64,000 nucleotides of DNA, from assembly GCA_035610365.1 (NCBI GenBank), contig CM069437.1, positions 58,552,093 through 58,616,092 on the forward strand. The letters run 5' to 3'. The translations under genes and the position numbers were made by a program. Shown here in pieces: positions 53,905 to 64,000 of this stretch (position 1 is the first letter of the stretch; each line of letters opens with the position of its first letter). The DNA is from Aquatica leii (taxonomy: Eukaryota; Arthropoda; Insecta; Coleoptera; Lampyridae). A model generated the notes under the pieces. It was not told the origin of the DNA. It did not search any database and worked only from the letters and a program-made list of their open reading frames with translations.

Positions 53905-55093
53905 AAAATCTTAAACTTTCGCGGTTGTTATGTTTAAAATTATAAGCGACTTTCGGCTTAGACCGCGTCGTAGTATAACACCCACACTTAGGCTTGGTCA
54001 TAGTCTCTTCTTAAGAGCCAAAACAAGAAGTAGAACTTCGCCTTTGCCGTATTGTCGTTCGTCAACCCAAACAAACTGACGTTTTGCAAGACATTGCAGC
54101 TTGCATCTTTAGAGTAGTAAATGTCACTGAAAGAAAAAAAAAGAAAAGGTGTAAATGACGATAGCTAACAAAATCTACAAAAGGAAAAGGAAACACTGTT
54201 GGAGTCCCTACAACAAAATGGATACGGGTTCAAAGAGAACCAAAACGCATGAAAAAAAGCAATAAATCCAAAAGTCACAGAAAACTTATCACCTCCTACT
54301 AGCACCGTTTATTTACCATACTGTATGGGTTCGACAGACAAAATTAAGCAGAGTGCTAAAGAAACATATTAAAACTGTCTTTACGACTAAGGAACATGAA
54401 CACCTGGTTCACATCTGCTAAAGACAAACAAGGGGCTCTAAAACATGCAGGAATTTACAAAATTCCTTGTTCCTGCGGATCAAGTTATATAGGACAGACG
54501 GGACGCTCTATTGAAGTTACAGTAAAAGAACATATGGCTGACTGCAAACACGGCAGAGTTACTAAATCAGCAGTGGCAGAACACTTGTGGAACCAAGGAC
54601 ACACGCTGAACTTTGACCCAACTAAAGTGTTGGCTAGAACTCCTTTCTACTTTCCCAGACTAATTCGCGAAATTGTGGAAATAGAAAAACATCCGTGTAA
54701 TATGAACCGAGAAGACGGTTTAAGACAAATCTTGGCTACCAGTATTATATCCTCTAAGACAAATATCAACCTTCTTGGAAAGGACACAAACACTTACTCC
54801 GAGTAATAACGAAGTCAGTCAAGCGGGAACGGAAAGATAAGGTTTGTTAATCACGCTAATCGCTATTGGTATAATATCGTCATTTACACTTTTTCTTTCA
54901 GTGACATTTACCACTCTGAAGATGCAAGCTGCAATATCTTGCGAAACGTCAGTTTGTTTGGGTTTACGAACGACAATACGGCAAAGACCAAGTTCTACCT
55001 ATTTTTCTGGTTCTCAAGAAGAGACTATGACCAAGCCTAAGTCTGGGTATAATACTACGACGCGGTTTAAGCCGAAAGTCGCTTATAATTTTA
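53905..55093 (+). mobile_element. Penelope-like element PLE4, RT-less copy with 16-bp target duplications
   Basis: Flanked by aactattacatattat at 53889-53904 and again at 55094-55109, a perfect 16-bp target duplication. The left pseudo-LTR (53905-54165) is inverted relative to the right one (54862-55093). Between them lie only the connector and GIY-YIG domain (54396-54806). The outer unit is identical in type to the solo repeat at 40701-41020. The right copy carries the hammerhead-like core CTGAAGATGCAAG...CTTGCGAAACGTC at about 54915-54950, with a GCAAG/CTTGC stem. Total 1189 bp. Confidence 0.9.
54396..54806 (+). CDS. PLE4 GIY-YIG endonuclease domain
   Basis: A 136-codon intact frame: FTSAKDKQGALKHAG, then IYKIPCSCGSSYIGQTGRSI (GIY-YIG, with the Penelope-typical CxC insertion), VTVKEHMADCKHGRVTKSAV, AEHLWNQGHTLNF and EIVEIEKHPCNMNREDGL to LLGKDTNTYSE. 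Upstream, in another frame, are traces of the connector (LPYCMGSTDKIK at about 54318-54353). The RT is entirely absent. The domain normally nicks the target DNA. As a domain fragment without a start of its own, it is not expected to be expressed independently, but the frame is undamaged. Confidence 0.8.
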   Translation: MNTWFTSAKDKQGALKHAGIYKIPCSCGSSYIGQTGRSIEVTVKEHMADCKHGRVTKSAVAEHLWNQGHTLNFDPTKVLARTPFYFPRLIREIVEIEKHPCNMNREDGLRQILATSIISSKTNINLLGKDTNTYSE

Positions 55094-55109
55094 AACTATT
55101 ACATATTAT

Positions 55110-56807
55110 TGTAGTTTTTTTCTGGCAATGTTGTTTACATACAAAGAGTTTGCACTTTTCACATGTTTCCGAACATTTTTTGTCATTTGCTCTTGGTCAT
55201 ATCTTATAACGACCTCTTTTTGGGCGAGCAATAATTTCGTCACTTCTTCTGGTTCTGTGTCTGCCAAAACCATCGCTATTGCATTCTGCACATGTCTTGG
55301 TAATCCTTGAAGTGTACGTTTTTTGATATGTGGGATTACTAATGCAAACCCAAGTTTTTGCAAAAATAATCTGCCTCGGGATGTTTTCCTTTTTTCAAAA
55401 TTTCCAAATTTCGTAGTGTATAGAATAAATGCATTCATGGCAGCAATATCAAGGTAATTAAAAAATAAAACAAGAGGCCAGCGATTTGTATTTCTTCTGC
55501 ATGAATATTCTTTCACCATTTTATCGACGCTGTCCACAGCGGTTTGTAACTGAGGTCTTCTCCGAACAATTCCAAATCTTGGTGTTGCGTTGGAAGTAGC
55601 ATAACGCTTCTATATTTTTAGGTACGTAAGATACTATAATTGTGTCTTCTCCATAGAGAATTTCGCTGAGTATTCTGCTTGATTTCTTTTTGGCAAAAAT
55701 TCTTTTGGTATTTCTCTACGTGTTTTACGAATTGTTCCGGTCAAGGTTTTTGATTGTTGCAGTAGCTCCTTGGCCAAAAATGTAGACGTAAAAAAATTAT
55801 CCGTGGTAATACCATAACCCTCTCTCAAACCCTCAACCAAATCCAAAACTACCCGCTTCCCTAGAAATAAAATTTTATACTCGTGCATAAAACGATAAAA
55901 TTGTTTTACCTTGTTTCCGTTCTGGAGCGTTGTCTACCATTCCAGTATATATTTGGAAATTCCAGCAATATCTGTTACTAACGTCGCATAAAGCCCAGAT
56001 TTTATTGTCGTATTTATCTGGCCTCGACTTCATATACACTCGACAGGGACATTTTCCACGGAAAGGAACAAGTTGTTCATCAATACATACTTCAGCACTA
56101 GGGTTATTCGATTTTTTGCAATTTGCAGCGAGAATATCGTGAATGTTACGACTAGCTGCTAATTTATCTGTTGCCCGTCGTTCTTCTCGGGTGTCCATGT
56201 CGTCAAATCGAATGTATTTCAAAAGATCTCTCATTCGATTACGAGACATTGCAGCACAAAACATTGGTCTATGGAGAGACATGAATTTCGTACTCCACAG
56301 CTCTAATATTGGTTCTTAGCGTGCTTTCAAACCACCAGCTAGAAACAGTAATCCAAAAAATGGCTGTAACTCATCCGCATCTACTGGCTTTCACGTATCG
56401 CCTACAATTCTTCTAGCTCGAATGTTTGTTTTTCTAAGTATTATGTCCATAATGTCTTTCGAGATAAATAAATTTAAAGCATCTAGGCATGTTGAAATAT
56501 GTTCACTGAATTTTGTTAATCCTGGCGGTGTTTTTAGAATATTTTGCTAATTTCGTCTTCTAACATGAGGCTTATCTTTTTTCTATATGGAACCATCTTT
56601 ACCCACTAGTATATTTTTATCATTGGGCAAATTATCATCACTGTGATCGTCTTCCGAACTTTCAATCGGGTTTACATCAAGTACACTTACTTCTTCAAAT
56701 TCGGCATCACTATCGTCAGATAAAATTTTATCTTCAATTTCATTCAGTAAATTAATATTGCTAGCTATTTCTTCCACTTCACGCTGAGACAAATATTTTC
56801 TAGCCAT
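55110..56807 (-). pseudogene. piggyBac 1 transposase, lightly broken
   Basis: ATG at 56807 with an acidic N-terminus (EEIASNINLLNEIEDKILSD, to a stop at 56583). The middle (about 56560-56290) resumes in other frames (LFISKDIMDIILRKTNIRAR, LQPFFGLLFLAGG). Then the long frame 56282-55875: SRNRMRDLLKYIRFDD, AEVCIDEQLVPFRGKCP (first catalytic Asp) and IWALCDVSNRYCWNFQIYTG (second Asp). Frame 55888-55634 has EGYGITTDNFFTSTFLAKEL (third Asp). Frame 55537-55106 has RWPLVLFFNYLDIAAMNAF (the fourth conserved Asp). The C-terminal cysteine-rich domain is visible one frame over at about 55110-55165 (KCSETCEKCKLFVCKQHC). Three or four frame breaks. All catalytic residues remain. Confidence 0.85.
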
Positions 56808-57040
56808 AATTTAACAACAACTATTTCCAATCAAATGTAATAACACAGCAGATACATTTTTTAATTGATTCGAACAAACTCACCGAATGTAATGACTAAA
56901 GACAGAATGGTAGTAATCATGATTCAAACGAATAACACGTTGAAACAAGCAGATTAGATGACAAATGCAGACAAAATATTCGAATTACTTTTTAGAACGT
57001 CGGTTACCAAGTGGGGTCAAATATGACCCCAACGCCTAGG

Positions 57041-57500
57041 CCTAGGCCGGAAAAGTGTAGTAGAATTTTATAACTAGAAGTTGGCATTAATAATCATTAA
57101 TTAATTAAACGTCATCTGTCAATCTGTCACATTTATTAACATACACCATTATCTGTGTTATTGTTTAGAATAACACTAACAATTTTTTTTAAAACAAATA
57201 TAACAAATTTGCTTATATCATACAATTGCTAAAAACAACAATAATTTTATTTTCATATAACTTAAATTTTAATAATACTATGTAATTGTGAAATTAATTT
57301 CAAAAACAATTGAATTTCGTCATTAGAGGTTTTAGTTTTATCAGCACAAGTTATTAAATTTTATTAAAAATTAATACTTAAATAACTGCTTTTAATAAAT
57401 TTATGCTATGAAAGTGAGCACAAAAATTTTGTGCATTTTGTATATATGCTCATACTCGCAAAATAGCACTTTCTAGACTAGTGATACAAATAACTATTTT
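57041..57500 (-). repeat. Interspersed repeat family 1, copy C
   Basis: Inverted relative to copies A and B. On the minus strand it runs from ctagtctagaaagtgctatt (about 57485) through ttcaattgtttttg to attttataact and ctacacttttccgg at 57041, where the piggyBac begins. The last part (about 130 bp, with the acggacg end) is missing. Confidence 0.65.
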
Positions 57501-58604
57501 ATAACTTATATGTTTGTATTTGTTTTTCACAATCATATTTTGACATACGTTGTTTAACATCTACATATTTTAGAAAATATGTATGTATCTTGTGCGTTTA
57601 ATTCTGTAACTGTTCTTTTAAGTATTCTTGTCATTGCAAAAACATAACCAATAACAAAAATAACTACGCCTCTTAATGACATACAGCATGTTACTTTAAA
57701 TGCGACGAGTCTTCTGTAGATGTAGCAGAACTACTTTTCCGACACTAAATTCCTGTGGTACGGTAGTAAACTTCTTTAATGATTGTTTACACATACATCA
57801 ACTAGGTCATTGTCGATGTTTACATTTTTTTATATCCTTGGTATGCCATTACTAAAATAGCAAAGACAAAATTCTAAAAAAAAATTAAGTAACCAGTTTA
57901 AGCAAAATATATTAATTATAGTAAAATGCCGTTACGCAGAACTGATTTTCATTTAAATAAATTAACGCAGATTTTATTGCAAAGGAAGGCAATTTTTTAC
58001 AGCACCGCGATTCTATATTTAGTAAATAGCTTCGGGTTTTAATGTTTTCTATAATAGTTTTTTTTTTTAATTTTACATAAATTAATAAAGCTTAAGGCTA
58101 TTAAAATAAATATTGATTATAAATGTCCTGTCGACAAGATAGATAGGCGTATGTTGAATATCAAAGTACTAAAATTGAATTTAATAAACAATTTTGAAGA
58201 CTATTTACTAATCATTAATGGTACCACTTATCTTGTTTTGTGTACTTGCAAAATAAATTGCTATATTTATTGTCACAGCAATAGCAAATAAATGCACTTT
58301 GTGCCGTAAAAATTAATTTATATATTCCATTTATTGGTTTTCTTTTGACTTCAACTTTGATATCTATTTCCAAACATTATGAAATTTTTGTAAGCGTATT
58401 GCACATTTACATCGTCTATGTTTGGGTATTGATTCATTAATTGATATTATGATAAAAACCTGCAATTAGCATAGTTCGATTTATTTGCTATTTTTTCTGA
58501 TAACCAGCAATAGTTTTATTTTTTTTTTAATTTATACTGCACTGCAATAAAAAATGTGTATATAATATATAGTTAGGGTTTAGGTATTGTACTACCTACC
58601 TACC
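57501..58604. other. Non-coding, no recognisable feature
   Basis: AT-rich, short frames only. Lies between repeat copy C and piggyBac element 2. Confidence 0.4.
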
Positions 58605-61038
58605 TAACACTAGAAGCGCCGGCTATTTCATATACCTAGTAGAGCCGTCAGGGGTCATTTTGACCATTTGTTTTTTATTATTAATTTAAATAGTGTACAG
58701 ATCTCGGTCGCTAAGAAAGTTACTCAAAATTTTTTTTAGAACTTAATTTTTTACATTTTTGAAGAAATAAACATTTTTATAAAAAGCTAATAGTTGGCAC
58801 AAGTCACAAATTTGACAGTTTCTTGAGTACATTTTCCGCAAGTAAATTTGAGGCAAACTTTACACTTGTCGATCGTCTTGTTTCTCGTGCATTTCTTCAG
58901 TATTTGGCACTTATGCCAGTAAGACATTCGAAGTTCTTCAGCAAGTTTCCGGAAAAACATGTGGCGGCTAAGTTTTCTACCTGTAGTTTCCTTGTATAAA
59001 ATCCAGGCATTTATAAGTGCCAAATCAAAAATGTTATAAAAAACCTGAACTAGCCAACGCCGTGAACGAGCTCTGGTGGTTTATTGTCTAGCCATCTGGT
59101 TAGTGTTATGATAAAAGTGTACAGTTTCTGGCACTTTTTTTTCTTTAGATACAATGTCAATGTCAAAATGCATAGTGCTCAAAATTATCACACTTCTTTT
59201 CTTTTTTCGTTCATATACCGTCAAAGTGCAGCCTTCATGCTGCAATACTTTTGTGTCGTAAAGTTGAGCTCTTCTATTTGTTGCTTCGACTGGAATCTCT
59301 CTCCGTTTTTTATTCATTGTTCCTACAATCGTTGTATTGACTGCCTTCAAACGTTTTGCCAATTTCACTAAACTAAATAAATCATCAGTAGTGATATTCC
59401 GATCCTGATTGAGAAATAGTTCTATAAGACACCAAACAACATTCTCTGTCAGACTTTCATTTGCTGGACGATGATCATCTTGTCCTATATATGGTAACGC
59501 GTTGCATATATACTTTGATTTGGTGTCTCCCATAATCTAGAATTTTATTCCAATTTATTCGGTTTGTTCGCTATGTATTGCGTAAAATGACAGCGTGCTT
59601 TTGTTGGAAAAAGTTGCTCATCAACCGTAACCAATTCGCTGGGTTTGTAACATAAGATGCAGTTTTCAATAAATATGTTCCATACAAATAAAATCAATGC
59701 AAATTTATCACTTTTCAGGCGTTTGAATCTGATAATTTTTTCGTCGAATCGGAGATATCGCATGATATTTCGGAACCGGTTACGACTCATTGTATTTCCG
59801 ACGAAACGAATTCCCCAATCTTTGAACCATAAGAGTTCATTCCTCTACATTTATATGATCTGCGAACGTATAACAACGCAATAAATGCTTCAAGTTCTTC
59901 CAATGGGATATCCCAGTTTCCTTCGCCTCTTCGTTGAGCTTTAGCTTTAGTGCAGGACTTTATGTGCTTCAACATTAGATCAGAAATGAGGAGCCGCCAT
60001 GAACTCGTTATCTTCTCATCCATAATATGTCGCGTAGCATATGGTGTAGACCCTGCAGTCTCCTTAAAGACGTTATAAATTTGTGTTCTTCTACAAGTTT
60101 TGACTCCACAGTCAATAACTTTCCATGCAGTATATTTATCGTTCCCAAAGAAAATGGTTCCAGAAGTAAAAGTATCATTTGCTCCTTCGGTCGACGATTT
60201 CTGTATTTTCGATGGTCGTCAATGGCCGCGAGTTTTATTTGTAGTCTCTTGAATGCCAATACACTCTGCATGTTGAGTTACGGATGTGTGAGATGTAGAT
60301 AACTCTTCTGTAACAATAAAGTCATATTAATTTATTTGAACAAGAGTAACCACAGCTTACAGTTTTGGGATTACAAAAAAGTACCGTGGGGTGGGCATCA
60401 TATAAAAACTATGTAAGCAGCCGGAGTAAAAAAAACTTTCATTGAACAACTAGTGTATAACAAAACTCTACTTACCTATCGTTGCTGCAGGAGATACTTC
60501 ACAATTTTTTTTTGGCATCACACCTTCCTCAAAATCTAAAGAGTCTGAAACATCATCTTCATTCGGGGAGAATAATGAATCATCTTCGAAGTCACTGTTG
60601 TGATAGTCGTCGGAATCACCAGAATTGGTCAGGTCTAATTCCATTGCTGCCATATTCGCTTTATGCTCAATTTCTTCTGCAGTAAAAATTTTTCTCTTCC
60701 ACATTGCGACACTTCGACTTGCAAAAATAATTACTAACACAACTAACGTACTCAACTGATTGATCAAACAGATTGCCGCACAGCGAATAGCGCTTCCCAT
60801 TATAAATGCGTTGTAAGATTTAAGATCTGGACTTTCGTAGCATCAGCGGTCAGGTCAGGTATAAATAAAGATGGAATGCGACGCGGCTAGTGGGTTTTTA
60901 CAGATGTTATATTTTGCAATAGATTATAACTTCTAAAAATTACTTTATTTCTACTACTTTTCTAAAAATAAAGGCACCTTAAACCGATGGGGTCAAAATG
61001 ACCCCTAGGCGCTTTTCGGTATAATATACCTGCTTAAG
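58605..61038 (-). mobile_element. piggyBac element 2
   Basis: The left end reads CCTAACACTAGAAGCGCCGG (58605 onward), then GGGGTCATTTTGACC at about 58652. The right end on the opposite strand begins at TTAAGCAGGTATATTATACC (about 61037), continues AAAGCGCCTAGGGGTC, and contains GGGGTCATTTTGACCCC. The TTAA is intact at the right (61034-61037) and appears mutated to CTAA at the left. It encodes a minus-strand transposase with an intron. Distinct at the protein level from piggyBac 1, yet with the same kind of subterminal palindrome. Confidence 0.8.
58787..60800 (-). pseudogene. piggyBac 2 transposase with an intron, broken
   Basis: First exon from a Met at about 60701 (MWKRKIFTAEEIEHKANMAA) through an acidic stretch, ending at a donor (gatag|gtaagt, about 60466). 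The acceptor is at about 60312 (ttattgttacag). Then come DEKITSSWRLLISDLMLKHI and EGNWDIPLEELEAFIALLYV (60023-59787). Next are SRNRFRNIMRYLRFDEK and SELVTVDEQLFPTKARCHFT (first Asp, 59790-59545). After a frame break come GDTKSKYICNALPYIGQDD (second Asp region), RNITTDDLFSLVKLAKRL (third Asp) and TMNKKRREIP (59533-59081). The final frame 59023-58787 has ALINAWILYKETTG and a cysteine-rich C-terminus (CQILKKCTRNKTIDKCKVC, FTCGKC). Three breaks. The domain set is otherwise complete. Confidence 0.85.
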
Positions 61039-61189
61039 GTAATGAAACAGTAAATTTGGCTTATTTTTGAAATATGTGTGTATCAGCCAAATACAGGAAA
61101 AGTTAAGAATACTCAACATCCTTGTGCACCCCGTTTTTCTTTTTACAGCAGCTGGAAATCTTGGCACGTACCACTAGGGTAATGTTCCT

Positions 61190-63620
61190 ATAAAACGGAC
61201 ATACCTACAAAAACCACCTCCTTCCGCTCTTGCCTTTTCTTTTTACTCGGTTAACTCTTTCGAGTATTATTTCGGGTAAGGAAAGCTTCATTACACAACT
61301 TTTACACTACACTTTTATCCACCGTCATCCTCTACCTTCTTTTTTATAATTTCTGAAATCTGCTCACACATCTTCCCCTATTTAGCTTCTCTTTTAAACT
61401 TCCCAAAATTGTATATCTTCAATCTTTCCAACTGGCTCAAAGCACTCTCTTATCTTGGGTACTGTAGAATGTGTTTTGCATAATACGCTCTCGCGTCACA
61501 GTACATGCATCTCTCTCTTTCTTATTTTAAATAAAGATCCAAAACTTCCGTGGTCGATCAGAAGAACCTCAACGCACCCTATTTTACGCACTTATCTACT
61601 CTACTAATGAGCCGATACGTCCATCTGCCAATGCTTGCTCTGTCGCATCTATTCTGCCACTTCCTCATCAACCTATCCAAAGATGATTGATGGCCAAAAT
61701 CTATCACTCTCTTCTAAATACTCTTCTTAATAGGCGGTATCCCGGCCACCACCAAGATGACTTCCGTAAATACCATCTTATAAGCTGCAATTATCCTCGA
61801 GCCAACCCGCCTCTACGTGCTCTCTAACATATTAAAATTGTGCTTTGACTTCAATATGGTAGAAACCGCATATTGTAGAACGGAGCGTACCACTTCCGCA
61901 TACATTCTTCTCCGTTCGGAGCTTGGTCCTCGCACTCTCAGTATGAGTAGAACTATGCTTCTCACGGATTTTTCCGCTTTCTTGCATGCACGTTTTACGT
62001 GCTCGGTCACTCTACCGTTCTATCTGATCCACACGCCTAAGTACCTCAAGACTTTTCCACCTTTAATCCCCAAACCCTCCACCCTTATGAAAAAGTTATT
62101 CATTTTTTTGAGCCAAACTAGAACTACCATTTAGGTTTTATCGGACGTCAGTTCTAGACCGTGGTCTACAAACTTGTTTTTTATTCTGAAAATACCCTTC
62201 TCCATCTCGCTGTTTACTAACTCAGCGGGTTTTCTTTCCAGTATCACCGCCAGGTCGTTTGCATAACTTAACAGCGCGACACCATTAGGTATTGGAACTC
62301 TTGCACCACCCGGCCTTAGAATCGACTCTTGTGAAACCCCATCAGTAAGTTGTATTTGACTACCTTATCTCATGTGCAGCTATCTTTTGCTGAGGTAGTT
62401 CCTAACTACGTTAGTCAGGTATTTCAGTGCTCCCTTATTTTCTATGAGCTTGACAATATTTGACCATGGCACGCTGTTAAACGCGTTCCAAATATCTAGC
62501 GTCAGGAGAACGCAGCACTCTCCGTTCTTCTGACTCGCTTTTTTTATCCTGTTGGAAATTTTAAAAACGTCCCCGATAGCGTTCAGGGTAGATTCTTTTT
62601 TTTTTTAATGCGAATTAGTTGTAGTTTAGATTACTTTCGGTTTCTAACCACGTTTTTAATCTTTTTCCTACCACTGACTTAAGCACCTTCCCCAATACTG
62701 GAAAGAAGCAAATAAATCTAAAACCCCCCATCAGGTTTGGCGGTCTTTGGAACTAACGCAAAAACTGCCGATTTTCCAGACTATAAAGAAGAAGCTGCTT
62801 TTAAAGCATTTGTTAATGTATTATAGAATGTTGTTTAAAATCACTTTATAGGCCGTATGTATAATTTCAACAGTTATTTCATCAGGTCTAGGGGCTTTCC
62901 CACTTTTTATGTGTTTACTGCTTTTTTGAGCTTTTTGTTTCTGATTGCCGGTATCTCGTTTGTGTATACTTTCTTTCACTCAATTTTTTTGTGCCTAGAA
63001 AACAGCTACTTTGCTAGACGCATCTTTTTCTTTGTGTCCATGCTTAAGTCTACCTTCTTACCAAACTTATCTGTAACAATTATGTAGCCGTCGCCCCATA
63101 CGTCCAGTTCCAGGGCTGTTAGTAGACTTTCCCATTTTCTTTGTTTATTCTTTTTAATTTCTTTTTTTAGTTTTGTCTTTTCGGTATTATAATTTTCTTT
63201 TTCTGTCTCCCATTCTTCCTTCCATTCGTGCTCTTCTCCATGTCTTTTTACTTGCTTTTCTATCAGTCTTGTTATCCTTCTTCTGGCATTCACACTTTCT
63301 TTTCTAACGTTTGCTATATCCGTCTACCAATATTTTTTCCGTTTTTTCTAATACTTGCTCTTCTTTTCTAAAACACTCTTACATACTTTTAAAATCATAT
63401 CCGTCAACTGTTTCGCTCCTAACTCGTCTTCTCTCGCTTTCTATCTTAGCACTTCCATCCTGGTTTTCAGCTTTTTCAAATACTCCACGTTCGTTTTCCA
63501 TTTTACGCCGCTTTCATTCTTACATTTACCAACACTTCCACACTTATTCAAAACCCAACTTAAGTACCTATCGGTACTTAACGTTTTCTAATTTATCACC
63601 CCCTATTCACTAACATCGTT
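61190..63620 (-). mobile_element. R1-type non-LTR retrotransposon fragment (minus strand)
   Basis: From right to left it contains a linker region like that between endonuclease and RT of R1 elements (KLKKEIKKNKQRKWESLLTA, then DVWGDGYIIVTDKFG; 63293-63006). It is followed by the RT (62800-62000) and the C-terminal part with a knuckle remnant (CMYCDARAYYAKHILQ at about 61440-61500). The less AT-rich composition differs from the surroundings. The endonuclease and ORF1 are not seen. Many frame breaks. R1 itself targets 28S rDNA, but this copy is not next to rDNA, so it belongs to an R1-related clade or is a transposed relic. Confidence 0.7.
61250..62800 (-). pseudogene. R1-type reverse transcriptase, decayed
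   Basis: Minus-strand blocks: CCVLLTLDIWNAFNSVPWSN at about 62450-62510 (motif A, D in LDIWNAFNS), then DGVSQESILRPGGARVPIPN, and a GVALLSYANDLAVILERKPA block at about 62215-62275. In the latter the catalytic YADD is changed to YAND. Then come GLELTSDKT, LRYLGVWIR at about 62030-62060 and EHVKRACKKAEKSVRSIVLL...RGPSSERRRMY (open 62010-61813). The end part has AAYKMVFTEVILVVAGIPPI and KWQNRCDRASIGRWTYRLI at about 61600-61790. The order and wording fit R1-clade RTs. The changed catalytic aspartate and stops make it inactive. Confidence 0.75.
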
Positions 63621-63872
63621 TATCCAAAAACGAGACAAAAAGTTGAAGGTGACAATAAGACAAGAAATAAGAAGAAAACGTTTTGATTATCGATTCAGCA
63701 GTAAAGGCAATACAAATGAAAACACCACCTCAAAAAAAATTGTTAACAATAATAATTTAAAAAGTATCAAATATTAATTTAACTGTTTAATTTAATTTTT
63801 GTAAATAGGTTACTGACTAGCTTAATGAAACATCACATAATGTATCTAAAGTTTATAAAAACTTTTAACAAA
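63621..63872. other. Non-coding stretch
   Basis: AT-rich, no feature recognised. Confidence 0.3.
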
Positions 63873-63987
63873 ATGGCACAACAACAATTAATACTGAGAA
63901 CGCGTGATTCAGAAAAGAACAGAAAATTAGTTGACTACAGAGCCATCTATCACGAATTAAAACAAATGTTTCAGATAAAACGTATGT
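63873..63987 (+). CDS. Possible short first coding exon at the window edge
   Basis: ATG at 63873 in a caaaATGg context opens MAQQQLILRTRDSEKNRKLV, then DYRAIYHELKQMFQIK. A plausible donor (aaaac|gtatgt) follows at about 63988; in the same frame a stop would follow at 63997-63999. Codon composition is not AT-driven like nearby frames. I do not recognise the protein, and the rest lies outside the window. Could equally be a chance frame. Confidence 0.3.
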
Positions 63988-64000
63988 ACTTTTTCTAGTA

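Larger units (their letters stand above)
53687..57040 (-). mobile_element. piggyBac element 1 (3.35 kb with a nested PLE)
   Basis: The left end is TTAACCTTGGGATTACC (53687 onward), with a TTAA target site. It is followed within 70 bp by the palindrome GGGGTCAGATTTGACCCC. At the right, near 57014-57031, a matching GGGGTCAAATATGACCCC occurs, then aacgcctaggcctaggccgg. The right TTAA is missing, and the sequence joins directly to repeat family 1 copy C. This end is therefore eroded or rearranged. The transposase is on the minus strand. PLE4 sits in its 3' untranslated part with a 16-bp duplication. Confidence 0.8.

Noticed and set aside
61190..63620. True R1 element inserted in 28S rDNA
   Set aside because: No rRNA sequence flanks it, so only an R1-type relationship is claimed.
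1..64000. CRISPR arrays, rRNA, tRNA, operons, ribosome binding sites
   Set aside because: Nothing of the kind was seen; the sequence is eukaryotic, with spliced genes and transposons. I had no covariance-model search for tRNAs, so a diverged tRNA could be missed.

Overview
The window is AT-rich, intron-containing, transposon-dense eukaryotic DNA. It fits an insect, and a beetle or a similar holometabolan is my best guess. The clues are a facilitated-trehalose-type sugar transporter, DUF4806 modules, and this mix of transposon families: Penelope, Jockey and R1 LINEs, BEL/Pao, piggyBac, several Tc1/mariner groups, pogo/Tigger, Harbinger and hAT. There is no bacterial or phage signature, no rRNA or tRNA that I can recognise, and no CRISPR array.

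Layout. 1-960: a BEL/Pao gag remnant and a hAT fragment, both on the minus strand. 2206-3561: the only convincing host gene, a 12-TM MFS sugar transporter (minus strand), probably lacking its first exon here. 4.7-9.7 kb: inverted and dispersed repeats, including a 1.24-kb foldback element (6105-7348), and a decayed mariner-type transposase. 10.5-16.6 kb: a second mariner-type relic, a Tc1/mariner element with TIRs of about 480 bp (11843-13791), and a pogo/Tigger element (13845-16158). The Tigger carries a nested MITE and has itself split an older interspersed repeat. 16.6-20.1 kb: nothing recognisable. 20.1-25.6 kb: three Penelope-like elements (PLE), one nested inside another with a 12-bp target duplication. 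25.77-26.5 kb: two exons of a DUF4806 module followed by an AAGATGTCT-rich array. 27417-32855: a complete-length hAT element with a perfect 8-bp target duplication and a Harbinger nested in its transposase. 32.9-38.3 kb: apparently empty.

38.3-42.6 kb: a Jockey-type LINE (minus strand) interrupted by a repeat copy (R) and a Penelope terminal repeat. 43308-48095: a ZBED5-like hAT with near-perfect target duplications. It contains an inverted copy of repeat R, which in turn contains a Tc1/mariner element (44291-46185). 49481-52520: a putative CACTA-like element (minus strand) with DUF4806 exons, a second transposase-like exon, CAC...GTG termini and subterminal AAGATATCTT arrays. This is the most interesting unit in the window. 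52.5-53.6 kb: a pogo-like N-terminal fragment and a solo hAT 3' end. 53687-57040: piggyBac 1, carrying a PLE with a perfect 16-bp target duplication. 58.6-61.0 kb: piggyBac 2. 61.2-63.6 kb: an R1-type LINE (minus strand). 63873-63987: a possible first exon running off the window.

Nearly every transposase or reverse transcriptase here has stops, frameshifts or deletions. Only the transporter looks like an intact host gene. The value of the window lies in its nesting order, which can be read from target duplications and empty sites, and in the CACTA/DUF4806 association. All family assignments were made by reading translations by eye; no database search was run.
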